Shown here: piece after piece, positions 1 through 8,643 of the stretch
Layout: each line of letters starts with the position of its first letter
Position numbering within the stretch: the stretch's first letter is position 1
Source of the DNA: Salipiger mucosus DSM 16094
GTDB taxonomy: Bacteria; Pseudomonadota; Alphaproteobacteria; Rhodobacterales; Rhodobacteraceae
Length of the DNA stretch: 64,000 nucleotides
Reading direction: 5' to 3'
NCBI RefSeq assembly: GCF_000442255.1
Contig: NZ_KE557273.1
Span: forward strand, 676,662-740,661
Translations under genes and position numbers: made by a program
Notes under the pieces: generated by a model
What the model was told of the DNA's origin: nothing
Database searches by the model: none
Seen by the model: only the letters and a program-made list of their open reading frames with translations

Positions 1-1383
1 GCGGTGCGTCAGGTTCAGCAGCCCGTAGCTCACCCGCGTCGCGGCACCGTCCGGCGCCACGTCCACCAGGCGCGCGGCGACCTGCGCGACGGGGCGGTCG
101 ACCTTGACCGTCAGCGTCAGCCGCGCATCACCCGCGATCTCGAGGTCGGCCTCGAGCGGGGCGGTGTCGAAGGTCAGGCTGCCCGCGTCCTCGCGGCGCT
201 GATCGCCCGGCTGGTCGCCCACATGCGCGTAGGAGCACCACTTGCCCGCGTGCTGGCCCACCCAGAGCGGCGAGCGGATTTCGAGCGCGGCATCATCGGC
301 CGCCTTCGTGCCGCCAAGCTGCCCGTCCGCCCCCAGCGCATAGGCCGTGCGCGTGATGTTGGGCGAGGGCCACGCGGGCTCGGTGATCCAGCGGCCGTCG
401 CGGCGTTCGTAGAAACCGCGCGGCTCGGCATGGTCCTGCATGAAGAGCCGCAGCGGCGGCTCGTCCGCGATGCCGGTGTCCTGCCCCTTGAGCCACTGGT
501 CCCACCAGCGCGTCTCCTCGGTCAGCCAGTCGACGGCGGGGCCGGGCTCGCCCAGGTGCGGATACTTGTGCGACCAGGGGCCCACGATGCCCTTGACCGG
601 CGAGCTCAGGTTCTCGACCAGCCGGAAGACCGAGCGGCAGTAGCCGTCGGCCCAGCCGCTGACGGCATAGACCGGCACCTCGATGTCGGCGAAATTCTCG
701 CAGACCGAGCCGTGCTCCCAGAAGGCGTCGCGCGTCTGGTGGCGCAGCCATTTCTCCAGCCAGAGCCCGGAGCCGTCGAGCCGTTCCTCCCAGAGCGCGC
801 GCCAGCGCTCGCCCACGTGCGCGGGATCGGGCGGCAGGGTGTTGATGCCGAACATGACCGAGGCCCAGGACAGCTGGTCGCAGAGCAGCGTGCCGCCCAT
901 GTAGTGGATGTCGTCGGCGTAGCGGTCGTCGGTCGAGCAGATGGTCACCACGGCCTTGAGCGCGGGCGGCCGAAGCGCCGCGATCTGCAGACCGTTGAAG
1001 CCGCCCCAGGAGATGCCGACGATGCCAACGCCGCCGTCGCACCAGGCCTGCTCGGCGATCCAGGCGATCGCGTCGCAGCCGTCCTGAAGCTCGATCTCGG
1101 TATACTCGTCCTCCATGACGCCGTCGGACTCGCCCGTGCCGCGCAGGTCGACGCGCACGTAGGCATAGTCGCGCGCCGCCAGCCAGGGCGCGCGGGCGTG
1201 GTCGCGTTCGAGCGTCTTGTCGTTCTTGCGATAGGGGATGTACTCGAGGATCGCCGGAACCGGCCGCGTCTCGGCGTCCTCCGGCATCCAGATCCGCGCC
1301 GCGAGGCGGGTGCCGTCGGGCATCGGGATTTCGACGTGCTCGAGTTCCCGCACCGGGCGGGGCAGTTCGGTCTCGATCTTCAT
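1..1383 (-). CDS. CocE/NonD (peptidase S15-type) hydrolase, 3' end outside window
   Basis: This is an alpha/beta-hydrolase of the CocE/NonD family (X-Pro dipeptidyl-peptidase S15 fold, cocaine-esterase-like), a serine acyl or peptidyl hydrolase. The start is the ATG at 1383; 461 codons are visible and the reading frame runs off the left edge, so the C-terminal beta-sandwich end is missing. The nucleophile elbow GISWGG places the catalytic serine at residue 125. Upstream lie the family's usual VRVDLRGTGESDG strand-loop and, later, GWADGY and GPWSHKYPHLG segments that probably carry the acid and histidine. It starts 79 nt after the ATP-grasp gene and on the same strand as cphB-cphA, so it is probably the last known gene of that operon. 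The substrate is unknown; a peptide or amide product of the cyanophycin pathway is inference. Confidence 0.85.
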   Translation of the reverse strand, partial: MKIETELPRPVRELEHVEIPMPDGTRLAARIWMPEDAETRPVPAILEYIPYRKNDKTLERDHARAPWLAARDYAYVRVDLRGTGESDGVMEDEYTEIELQDGCDAIAWIAEQAWCDGGVGIVGISWGGFNGLQIAALRPPALKAVVTICSTDDRYADDIHYMGGTLLCDQLSWASVMFGINTLPPDPAHVGERWRALWEERLDGSGLWLEKWLRHQTRDAFWEHGSVCENFADIEVPVYAVSGWADGYCRSVFRLVENLSSPVKGIVGPWSHKYPHLGEPGPAVDWLTEETRWWDQWLKGQDTGIADEPPLRLFMQDHAEPRGFYERRDGRWITEPAWPSPNITRTAYALGADGQLGGTKAADDAALEIRSPLWVGQHAGKWCSYAHVGDQPGDQRREDAGSLTFDTAPLEADLEIAGDARLTLTVKVDRPVAQVAARLVDVAPDGAATRVSYGLLNLTHR

Positions 1384-1462
1384 GGATTCGCTCGGTCCGG
1401 GGTAGGGGCGGTTGGCGCAGGGTATTGGGCGCCGGACCATGAAAGTCCAGCGCCCGTTGCCG

Positions 1463-2761
1463 CTACTCGACGATATCCGAGAACTCGTAGTTCAGCTTCT
1501 TCATCACCTGCTCGTAGTTCCACAGCAGCTTGGACTGCTTGCTGGCCCCCATCCAGACCGAGGCCACCGCGAAGCTGTAGGCGTCCTGTTCGGGCAGGTC
1601 CGAGAGCATCGAGCCGCGCGTCACGTAAGAGGTGATCCGCGTGCCCTCGACCTGCTCGGCGGCGACCTCGATCTCCGCCCGGGACGGCGCGCGGGCGACC
1701 TTGGCGTCGCGGAAGAAGACCCGGTAGAAGAACTCGGCCGCCACGTTCTCGGGGCCCTCGCCGCTGGGCATGTCGGGTTTCCGGCCGAGGCCGACGTCGA
1801 TGGTCACCTGCTGGTGGCTGACGCCGTCGACCATCTCGAAGAGGTCGCAGTGCGACTGCGCGATGCGGGTGTTGATCTCGAGCAGCCAGATCTTGTCCTG
1901 CACCTCGTCCCAGTAATACTCGATGTTGAAACCCGCGTTGTCATAGCCGATGTGCGCCATGATCGTGCGGGTGATCTCGTACATCTTGTCCTGCACCTTC
2001 TTCGGAAGCTGCGAGGGATAGAGGTAGTAGAAGAAGCTCAGCACCTGCGGGTAGCGGATCGAGTCGACCGTGCCGTAGGGCACCACCTCGCCGTTGTGGA
2101 CGTAGCCCTCGACCGTGCACTGTCGTCCGCCGATGACCTGCTCGGCCATGCAGTAGTGGCCCTCGACGCGGCTGATCTCCTCGGGCAGGTCGGCCTGGTT
2201 CAGCACGTGGTCGAAAGGCTCGCCGATGGTGCGGATCTCGGCGCGCAGCTTCTCGATGGCGAAGTCGAAGTCCTCGGGGCTGTCGATGCGGAAGCCCAGC
2301 CGCGAGCCCGAGGACTTGATCGGCTTCACGAAGAAGGGAAAGCGCAGGTCGGCCTCGCCGATCTTCGACAGCGCGTCGTCGTCGAAGGGATCGAAGGCGG
2401 TGAACTTCGGGATGTGATCGGGGATCGACTCCCGCATCACGCAGCGCGACCAGTACTTGTGCTCGCACTTCAGAAGGCTTTCGAGCGAGGCCTGCGGCGT
2501 GCCGTATTTCTCGCAGAGGATCGGCAGCATGGTCGAGACGGGAAAGTCGATGTAGCCCACGATGGCGTCGATGGAGCCGTCGAAGGCATCGAGCGTCGCC
2601 TCCGCTTCGGCCAGCATCGCGGGAATGTCGAAGTCCTGCGTCTCCGAGACCTGCGCCGGCGTGAGCAACTGGTGGAATTCCACGTCCTCGACGCCGCGCA
2701 GGCGCTCGAGGCGCTCGGCGTTCAGCTTGTTCAGGCCGATCACGAATACGTTCTTGGTCAT
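1463..2761 (-). CDS. ATP-grasp enzyme linked to cyanophycin synthetase, function unknown
   Basis: The protein has 432 residues starting at the ATG at 2761, which is preceded by a strong AGGGGGA ribosome-binding site; a longer reading from 2806 lacks one. ATP-grasp features are visible: a KPIKSSGSRLGF nucleotide-binding loop in the middle of the protein and a late LLEINTRIAQSHCD segment that looks like the Mg/ATP-binding strand (E and N residues). Enzymes of this superfamily join a carboxylate to an amine, thiol or similar nucleophile through an acyl phosphate. It lies 73 nt downstream of cphA, so it is probably co-transcribed. I cannot assign a substrate. It is not a second CphA, because it has no Mur-ligase domain. 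A role in making a primer or in modifying or tailoring cyanophycin or its Asp-Arg dipeptides is inference. Confidence 0.85.
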   Translation of the reverse strand: MTKNVFVIGLNKLNAERLERLRGVEDVEFHQLLTPAQVSETQDFDIPAMLAEAEATLDAFDGSIDAIVGYIDFPVSTMLPILCEKYGTPQASLESLLKCEHKYWSRCVMRESIPDHIPKFTAFDPFDDDALSKIGEADLRFPFFVKPIKSSGSRLGFRIDSPEDFDFAIEKLRAEIRTIGEPFDHVLNQADLPEEISRVEGHYCMAEQVIGGRQCTVEGYVHNGEVVPYGTVDSIRYPQVLSFFYYLYPSQLPKKVQDKMYEITRTIMAHIGYDNAGFNIEYYWDEVQDKIWLLEINTRIAQSHCDLFEMVDGVSHQQVTIDVGLGRKPDMPSGEGPENVAAEFFYRVFFRDAKVARAPSRAEIEVAAEQVEGTRITSYVTRGSMLSDLPEQDAYSFAVASVWMGASKQSKLLWNYEQVMKKLNYEFSDIVE

Positions 2762-2834
2762 TGTTTCCCCCTTCGCTGGGACGTGCGCAGACCCGCCGGA
2801 CGACATCCGGCGGGCGCGCCCGTGTCGGCGTTGA

Positions 2835-5489
2835 TCAGGTCTGGGCCAGTTCGGCCTGCGTGGGGAAGCTGCGCCCCTTCAGCCGGTCTGTCGTGCCCTC
2901 GATGTCGTCCACCAGCAGCAGCAGGAAGTCGCCCTGCCGCGCCTCGTCGATGGCCCGCTCGACGGCCTCGGCCTCGCCCATGATGACCTCGACCCGGCCG
3001 GTGGCGCCCGAGTTCCGCGCCCCGTCCGAGATCAGCTTGGCGACCTCGCCCTCGGCGCGGCCGCGGGCGTCGGTCTCGTAGACGAAGACCGCGTCGCACA
3101 TCTTGGCCAGCTGCGCGCCGAGCGCCTCGAGGTCCTCGTCGCGGCGGTTGCCGGGCGCGGTCGAGACGGCGATCTTGCGCTTGGTGCCCAGCCCCGAGAC
3201 CAGCGGCTCGAGCGCGACCAGCGCGGGCACGTTGTGGCCATAGTCGATCAGGCACTTCACGCCGTCGGCCTCGAAGTAGTTGGTCCGCCCGGGCATCTGC
3301 GCCGGGGTGGGGTGGAAGGTCAGCAGGCCGGCACGGATGTCGTCGATCTCGACCCCGTGGCCGATGGCCGCCGCCGCCGCCGCCATGGCGTTCTGCACGT
3401 TGAAGGGAGCATGCCCCTCGAAGGCGATGGGCACGTCGTTGACCTCGACGATCTCGACGGTGACCTTGCCGCGCAGCATGACGATCTTGCCCTGCTTCAC
3501 CGTCAGCACCATGCCGTGACCGGCGAGATGCTCGGCCAGCGCCGGGTTCTCGGGGTCCATGGTGAAATAGATGATCTCGCCACGGGCCCAGTAGGTGCCG
3601 TGTTCCATCACCAGCGGATCGTCGGCGTTGAGCACGCAGTAGCCGCCTTCGCCCTTGCGCTTGACCGCGTCGACCACGACCGTCTTGCACCGCGCGAGTT
3701 CCTCGAGCGTGTGGATGTCGCGCTCGCCCAGGTGATCCGAGGCGATGTTGAGCAGCACGCCCACGTCGGCCTCGTCGAAGCCGAGGCCCCGGCGCATGAT
3801 GCCGCCGCGCGCCACTTCGAGCACCGCGTGTTCGACCGTGGGCTCGTGCAGCACGGCGTGGGCGGCCGCGGGGCCCGAGTAGTCGCCGCGCAGGATGACG
3901 TGGTTGTCGATCTCGACCGTGCCGGTGCAGCCCATGCCGACCGACTTGCCCGACTGGCGCAGGATATGCGTGGTCAGGCGCGTGGTCGTGGTCTTGCCGT
4001 TGGTGCCGGTGATCGCGGTGATCGGCACGCGGCCGTCGTCGGTGGGATCGGGGAACAGCATGTCGACCACGTGCTCGCCCACCGGGCGGGGATCGCCGTG
4101 GGTGGGGGCCATGTGCATGCGGAAGCCGGGGCCGGCGTTCACCTCGACCACGCCGGCCGACTGTTGCTCCAGCGGCACGGTGAGGTTCTCGGCCAGCAGG
4201 TCGATGCCGATGACGTCGAGCCCGACAAGCCGGCCGATGCGCTCCATGGCGAACTTGACGTCGGGGTGCACGTCGTCGGTCAGGTCGGTCGCCGTGCCGC
4301 CGGTCGAGATGTTGGCCGTGGACTTGAGAAAGGCCAGCTCGCCCTCGGGCAGCACGGTCTCGAGCGTCAGGCCCGCCTGTTCCAGCATCCGCTCGGTCTG
4401 TGCGTCCACGTCGATCTGGGTCAGCAGGTTCTCGTGGCCGACGCCGCGCCGCGGGTCGGCGTTCTCGATGTCGATGAGCTGCTGGATCGTGTGTTTGCCG
4501 TCGCCGGTCACATGCGCCGGGCGGCGCCTTGCGGCCGCGACCAGCTTGCCGCCGATCACCAGCATGCGGTGATCCTCGCCCTTGATGTAGCTCTCGACGA
4601 TCACCGCGCCGGAGTCGTCGCGCACGCGGGCCAGGGCGGCCTCGAAGCCGGCCGCGAGATCCTCGTCATTGGCGATGTCGGTGGTCACGCCGCGCCCGTG
4701 GTTGCCCGAGAGCGGCTTGGTCACGACCGGCCAGCCGATCCAGGCGGCGGCCTCCTTCGCCTCGTCGACGGAATAGCAGATCTGGCCCTGCGGCACGGGG
4801 ATGCCCGCGTCGCCGAGGATCTGCTTGGTCCATTCCTTGTCGTCGGCGATCGAGTGGCCGATGATGCCCGAGGCGTCGGTCACGGTCGCCTGGAACTTGC
4901 GCTGCTTCACCCCGTGGCCGAGCTGGGTGTAGCTCGTGCCCTCGGTCAGGTTGGTGGCGGGAATGTTGCGCGCCTTGGCGGCGTTGACGATGGAGCCGGT
5001 CGAGGGGCCGAGCGCGTTGGCATCCCGCACCTCCTTGAGGTGGTCGATGATCGGATCGAGGTCCACGTCCTCGCCGTCGTAGAGTTTCTGCACGATCTCG
5101 ACGGCCGCCTCGCCGGCGGCGAGGCCCGTGGCCTCGTCGCGGTAGCGGTAGACGACGTTGTAGATGCCGGCATCGTAGCTGTCGACGGTCTTGCCGTAGC
5201 CGACCGAGAAGCCCACGAGGTTCTGCAACTCGATCGCGACATGCTCGACCATGTGGCCGGCCCATGTGCCGCGCTCGACCCGCTGCAGGAAGCCGCCCGG
5301 TTCACCGACCGAGCAGCGGTGGTCGTGGATCGTGGGGATCAGCGACTGGAGGTTCTGCGCGATGCCCGGCACCTTGTCGCTGGGCCGGTCTTCCAGTTCC
5401 TCGATGTCCAGCCGCATGTAGATCGCTTTGTAGCGGCTGTAGTAGTTCGGTCCGCGAAGAGCGCGGCATTCAAGTATCTGCAAACTCAT
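2835..5489 (-). CDS. cphA: Cyanophycin synthetase
   Basis: CphA polymerises multi-L-arginyl-poly-L-aspartate (cyanophycin), a cytoplasmic nitrogen/carbon reserve, using ATP. The 884-residue product matches the usual length (about 870-900). Three parts can be seen. The N-terminal domain (about 1-160) contains an HMVEH motif at residues 79-83. The ATP-grasp domain (about 215-480) has KPLSGNHGRG near 258 and EVNAGPGF near 449. The Mur-ligase-like domain from about 488 has the P-loop GTNGKTTTT at 495-503, and further on an ASDHLGERD segment. Both ATP-dependent halves look intact, so it is a CphA1-type enzyme rather than the CphA2 type with a degraded ATP-grasp half. The ATG at 5489 lies inside the last codons of cphB (20-nt overlap), which suggests translational coupling. 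Confidence 0.96.
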   Translation of the reverse strand: MSLQILECRALRGPNYYSRYKAIYMRLDIEELEDRPSDKVPGIAQNLQSLIPTIHDHRCSVGEPGGFLQRVERGTWAGHMVEHVAIELQNLVGFSVGYGKTVDSYDAGIYNVVYRYRDEATGLAAGEAAVEIVQKLYDGEDVDLDPIIDHLKEVRDANALGPSTGSIVNAAKARNIPATNLTEGTSYTQLGHGVKQRKFQATVTDASGIIGHSIADDKEWTKQILGDAGIPVPQGQICYSVDEAKEAAAWIGWPVVTKPLSGNHGRGVTTDIANDEDLAAGFEAALARVRDDSGAVIVESYIKGEDHRMLVIGGKLVAAARRRPAHVTGDGKHTIQQLIDIENADPRRGVGHENLLTQIDVDAQTERMLEQAGLTLETVLPEGELAFLKSTANISTGGTATDLTDDVHPDVKFAMERIGRLVGLDVIGIDLLAENLTVPLEQQSAGVVEVNAGPGFRMHMAPTHGDPRPVGEHVVDMLFPDPTDDGRVPITAITGTNGKTTTTRLTTHILRQSGKSVGMGCTGTVEIDNHVILRGDYSGPAAAHAVLHEPTVEHAVLEVARGGIMRRGLGFDEADVGVLLNIASDHLGERDIHTLEELARCKTVVVDAVKRKGEGGYCVLNADDPLVMEHGTYWARGEIIYFTMDPENPALAEHLAGHGMVLTVKQGKIVMLRGKVTVEIVEVNDVPIAFEGHAPFNVQNAMAAAAAAIGHGVEIDDIRAGLLTFHPTPAQMPGRTNYFEADGVKCLIDYGHNVPALVALEPLVSGLGTKRKIAVSTAPGNRRDEDLEALGAQLAKMCDAVFVYETDARGRAEGEVAKLISDGARNSGATGRVEVIMGEAEAVERAIDEARQGDFLLLLVDDIEGTTDRLKGRSFPTQAELAQT

Positions 5490-6330
5490 GCTCCAGGTTT
5501 TCGGCCCGGAGCTCGTCCGGGCTTAGGACCCGTTGATCCGCCATGTCGTAGGCATAGCCGTCGACCAACGCGTGCATGATGACGTTCTGGACGCTCACCG
5601 CCTCGCCGTCACCCAACTCGAAAACATTCGAGCCGGTAATGCGGCTGCTGTCAATGAGGATGACGTGACCCGGCCCGAAGACACGCAGCAGGTCGCCGTC
5701 GAAGAAGACGGCCGCATCCTCGCCAAGACCCACGCCGAGGTATTCGGGATTGGTCGCGCCGACCTCCATCAGGCGCGAGAAACGCCCGCGCTCGAGGAAG
5801 TGGGTGTCCATGATGACGCCGTCCACGAGGCCGAACCCGGCCGACATCTTGACCGCGCCCTTGCGCAGGCAGTCGTCGGCCGGACCGCCGTAGACCATCG
5901 TGCGCGACTGGCAGGCGGCGCCCGCGCTCGTGCCGGCGATGACGGTGCCGCGTTCGTGGCAGGCGCGCAGCGTGTCCAGCGCCACCGAGGCGCCCAGCAC
6001 GTTTGTCAGCCGCATCTGGTCGCCGCCCGAGATGAAGATCACGTCCGAGCGGCGGATCATCTCGACGAAGGTGCCGGATTCCGCGTCCTGCCGGTCGCGA
6101 ATGCGGATATCGAGCACCTCGGAGGCGCCAAGTGCGCCGAAGGCCTGGTCGTATCCGGCGAAGACATCGTCGGGGATGCTGCTGGCCGTGGTGATGACGC
6201 CGACGACAGGGGCGTCCTTTTGCGACAGCGACAGGACCCGGCGCAGGATGTCTCCGCGCGACGTCTTCTCCTCGGCGCCGCCGATGGCGACGAGCGCGCC
6301 CTTGCGGGGCACCTGGACGGACATGTTCAT
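5470..6330 (-). CDS. cphB: Cyanophycinase
   Basis: CphB is an exo-acting serine peptidase (family S51) that releases beta-Asp-Arg dipeptides from cyanophycin. The 286-residue product begins at the ATG at 6330, placed 8 nt after a GGAG ribosome-binding site; a longer frame up to 6459 has no such site. The nucleophile motif GTSAGAA puts the catalytic serine at 135, close to the position known in cyanobacterial CphB. It is preceded by the IFISGGDQ segment typical of the family. It is the first gene of the cphB-cphA-ATP-grasp-hydrolase run and overlaps cphA. The divergent neighbour iaaA would complete dipeptide breakdown. Confidence 0.95.
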   Translation of the reverse strand: MNMSVQVPRKGALVAIGGAEEKTSRGDILRRVLSLSQKDAPVVGVITTASSIPDDVFAGYDQAFGALGASEVLDIRIRDRQDAESGTFVEMIRRSDVIFISGGDQMRLTNVLGASVALDTLRACHERGTVIAGTSAGAACQSRTMVYGGPADDCLRKGAVKMSAGFGLVDGVIMDTHFLERGRFSRLMEVGATNPEYLGVGLGEDAAVFFDGDLLRVFGPGHVILIDSSRITGSNVFELGDGEAVSVQNVIMHALVDGYAYDMADQRVLSPDELRAENLEHEFADT

Positions 6331-6350
6331 TTCTTTGTCTCCGGAGGATG

Positions 6351-6386
6351 ATGACGTCATATCGGCAACATGACTACAGCATGTCA
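6351..6386. promoter_or_regulatory. Putative operator between cphB and iaaA
   Basis: The 188-nt gap between the divergent genes cphB and iaaA holds a perfect 10-bp palindrome ATGACGTCAT (6351-6360), 21 nt upstream of the cphB start. Just beyond it is a TGAC-N8-GTCA inverted repeat (6371-6386). The two share the TGAC/GTCA half-site, so they may be binding sites for one dimeric regulator controlling storage and breakdown genes. No regulator gene is adjacent; the assignment is inference from symmetry and position. Confidence 0.35.
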
Positions 6387-6518
6387 GCAGGTGATTGACA
6401 GAGCGTATCCACTGGATGAAACGATCCGGTGCCCGCGCAGCACACATCCTGCCCTCCACGAGGCAGCCGATCGGGCGCGCGGCAGATTTTGGACCCCCAT
6501 TGCAGCCGAGGGATCGCC

Positions 6519-7445
6519 ATGACTCGCAGTTTCACCCTTGCCGTCCACGGCGGTGCCGGCGTCATGCCGCGCGCCCAGATGACACCCGAGCGCGAGGCGG
6601 CCTGTCACGCCGCGCTCGCCCGTGTGCTCGCGGCGGGCGAGGCGGTGCTGGCCGCCGACGGCACCGCGCTGGATGCCGCGGTGGCGGCGGTCTGCGCGCT
6701 CGAGGACGAGCCGCTCTTCAACGCGGGGCGCGGCGCGGTCTACACCCGCGAGGGCCGGCAGGAGATGGATGCCGCCGTCATGGACGGTCGCGACCGGCGC
6801 GCAGGGGCGGTGGCCGGGCTTTTCGGGCCGCGCAACCCGGTGCTCGCGGCGCGGGCCGTGATGGAGACCACGGACCACGTCCTCATGATGGGCGAGGGCG
6901 CGCTCGCGGTGGCGCGGGCGGCGGGGCTCGATCTCGCCGAGCCCGACTACTTCTTCACGCAGGAGCGCTGGGATACGCTGCAGGAAACGCTGCGAATGGA
7001 GCGCGAGGGCGTTCTGGACGACGATCCCTCGCGCCGGCACGGCACGGTTGGCGCGGTGGCCCGCGACCGCGATGGCAATGTCGCCGCCGCCACCTCGACC
7101 GGCGGCATGACCGCCAAGCGGCCCGGCCGGGTGGGCGACAGCCCGGTGATCGGCGCGGGCACCCATGCCGACAACGCGACCTGCGCGACTTCCGCCACCG
7201 GCGACGGCGAGGCCTTCCTGAGGCTCTGCGTGGCGCACGAGATCGACGCGCGCATGCGGCTGGCGGGGCTCAGCCTGGCGCAGGCCGCCGAGCAGGTGGT
7301 GATGAGCGATCTCGCGGCGATCGGCGGCTCCGGCGGGCTGATCGCGGTGGATCGCGATGGCCGGGTCTCGATGCCCTTCAACTGCGAGGGCATGTATCGC
7401 GGCGTGCTGACCGAGGGGCAGTCGCCGGAAACCTCGGTCTACTGA
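6519..7445 (+). CDS. iaaA: Isoaspartyl peptidase / L-asparaginase (Ntn-hydrolase)
   Basis: This plant-type asparaginase of the N-terminal-nucleophile hydrolase family cleaves beta-aspartyl dipeptides, including the beta-Asp-Arg made by cyanophycinase, giving aspartate and arginine. The 308-residue product starts at the ATG at 6519 after a GAGGGA site; the 30-codon longer reading was rejected. The family's self-processing motif HGTVGAV is present, with the nucleophile threonine at 176 (Thr179 in the E. coli enzyme). The substrate-binding segments AVHGGAG at the N terminus, RVGDSPVIGAGTHAD and ATGDGEAF are also intact. It is divergent from cphB across a short gap with palindromes, so the full make-and-degrade cycle for cyanophycin sits in one locus. 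Confidence 0.93.
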   Translation: MTRSFTLAVHGGAGVMPRAQMTPEREAACHAALARVLAAGEAVLAADGTALDAAVAAVCALEDEPLFNAGRGAVYTREGRQEMDAAVMDGRDRRAGAVAGLFGPRNPVLAARAVMETTDHVLMMGEGALAVARAAGLDLAEPDYFFTQERWDTLQETLRMEREGVLDDDPSRRHGTVGAVARDRDGNVAAATSTGGMTAKRPGRVGDSPVIGAGTHADNATCATSATGDGEAFLRLCVAHEIDARMRLAGLSLAQAAEQVVMSDLAAIGGSGGLIAVDRDGRVSMPFNCEGMYRGVLTEGQSPETSVY

Positions 7446-7458
7446 GGGGCGCGGGCAT

Positions 7459-8643
7459 TCAGGCCAGCGAGATCAGCGCCTCGGCCACCGCCTGCGCATC
7501 GTAGCGGTCCGGCTCGGCGGCCTTCTGCAGGGGCAGGCGGTGGCACGGGATGCCGAAGCGTTCGGTCACCTCGGCGCAGTCCGAGGGCGAGACCGAGCTA
7601 TCGCAGAGCACATGCGTCATCAGCCGGCGGGCGGGCACCTCTTCGCGGATATCGGCATGCAGCGGTGCCAGGATCGCGGCGACGCGGTCAGCGAGAGACT
7701 GTCCCGGCGCCTCGGGGTCGCGACCGAGGCTTGGCAGGTAGACCTTGGGCACGTGCCGCGCGGCGATGGCCCGGCCGACGCCGGCGGGCAGGAGGTTGGC
7801 GACGACGCTGGAATAGAGGCTCCCCGGCGGGTAGCAGATCACGTCGGAGCGGTCGATGAGCCTGCGGTTGCGCTTGGGCAGCGGCACCTGCGCGGGCGTG
7901 ATCTCCTGACTGCCGTCGCTGAGAAAGCAGCGGGTGACGGGGCTGTCGATGGGCGGCGCCTCCTTGCCGCTGATGAGCCGCTGGCTGAGGATGCGCCGCC
8001 CGTCGGCGAGGTCGACCCCGAGCTGCAGGTTCGCGTCGACCACGGCGCGCACGGTGCCGCGCACGTCCACCATCTTGGTCATGAGGAACAGCACCGGCTC
8101 GAGCGCGCGGCCCTCGTCGAGATAGCCGCCCGCAAGGATCAGGTTGCCGATGCTGGCATTGCGGTAGTCGAAGCCGTCGGGAACCTGCGCGGCAAAGCTC
8201 CTGAGCCGCGCCTGGATCAGCCCGCGCATGGGTTTCGTGACGGCGGCCATCAGCGGGTGCCTGCCCCCGATCATGGCATCGAGTTCAGCGCGCAGCTCGG
8301 CCTGCGGGGCGCTGCGCGACAGCCGGTGGCTGAAGAGCGCGTAGATGTCGGGCTGGCCCAGCACGGATTCGTCCGCGAGTGCCATCAGGCGGCTCCGCAG
8401 GTCGCCCACCGCCGGCATGTCGAAGACCTCGCGCAGGATCTGCGAGCTTCCGCCGCTGTCGAAGGGCGTGATGAGGTGGATCGAGTTGTAGGTATAGTGC
8501 TTGAGCTGCCGCGAGATGCCGTTGAGCGCGCTGCCCCCGCTGAAGAACAGCACCCTCGGGCCGAGGTGCGGCGCGCTGCGCGCGCGGGCGGTGCGCAGGT
8601 CGTCGGGCAGCCTGATCTCGCGTTCGATCCGGATTTCGGTCAT
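7459..8643 (-). CDS. CofD-like (UPF0052-type) protein
   Basis: The 394-residue product starts at the ATG at 8643. The N-terminal FFSGGSALNG loop followed by a TPFDSGGSSQ segment resembles the nucleotide- or phosphosugar-binding loops of the CofD/YvcK superfamily (2-phospho-L-lactate transferase fold). Members are either transferases or, like YvcK, UDP-sugar-binding regulators of carbon use. A later segment, DVICYPPGSLYSS, matches the conserved second glycine-rich loop. It is convergent with iaaA (13 nt between stops) and not obviously in an operon with it. Its role is unknown; a link with the cyanophycin genes rests only on proximity. Confidence 0.72.
   Translation of the reverse strand: MTEIRIEREIRLPDDLRTARARSAPHLGPRVLFFSGGSALNGISRQLKHYTYNSIHLITPFDSGGSSQILREVFDMPAVGDLRSRLMALADESVLGQPDIYALFSHRLSRSAPQAELRAELDAMIGGRHPLMAAVTKPMRGLIQARLRSFAAQVPDGFDYRNASIGNLILAGGYLDEGRALEPVLFLMTKMVDVRGTVRAVVDANLQLGVDLADGRRILSQRLISGKEAPPIDSPVTRCFLSDGSQEITPAQVPLPKRNRRLIDRSDVICYPPGSLYSSVVANLLPAGVGRAIAARHVPKVYLPSLGRDPEAPGQSLADRVAAILAPLHADIREEVPARRLMTHVLCDSSVSPSDCAEVTERFGIPCHRLPLQKAAEPDRYDAQAVAEALISLA

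Noticed and set aside
1412-2983. Long plus-strand open frame (about 520 codons) over the ATP-grasp gene
   Set aside because: Antisense shadow produced by strong GC3 bias; the protein is Val/Asp/Arg/His-rich nonsense and the minus strand carries clear enzyme motifs.
3234-5579. Plus-strand open frame of about 780 codons across cphA
   Set aside because: Antisense of cphA; no family motif, typical low-complexity shadow composition.
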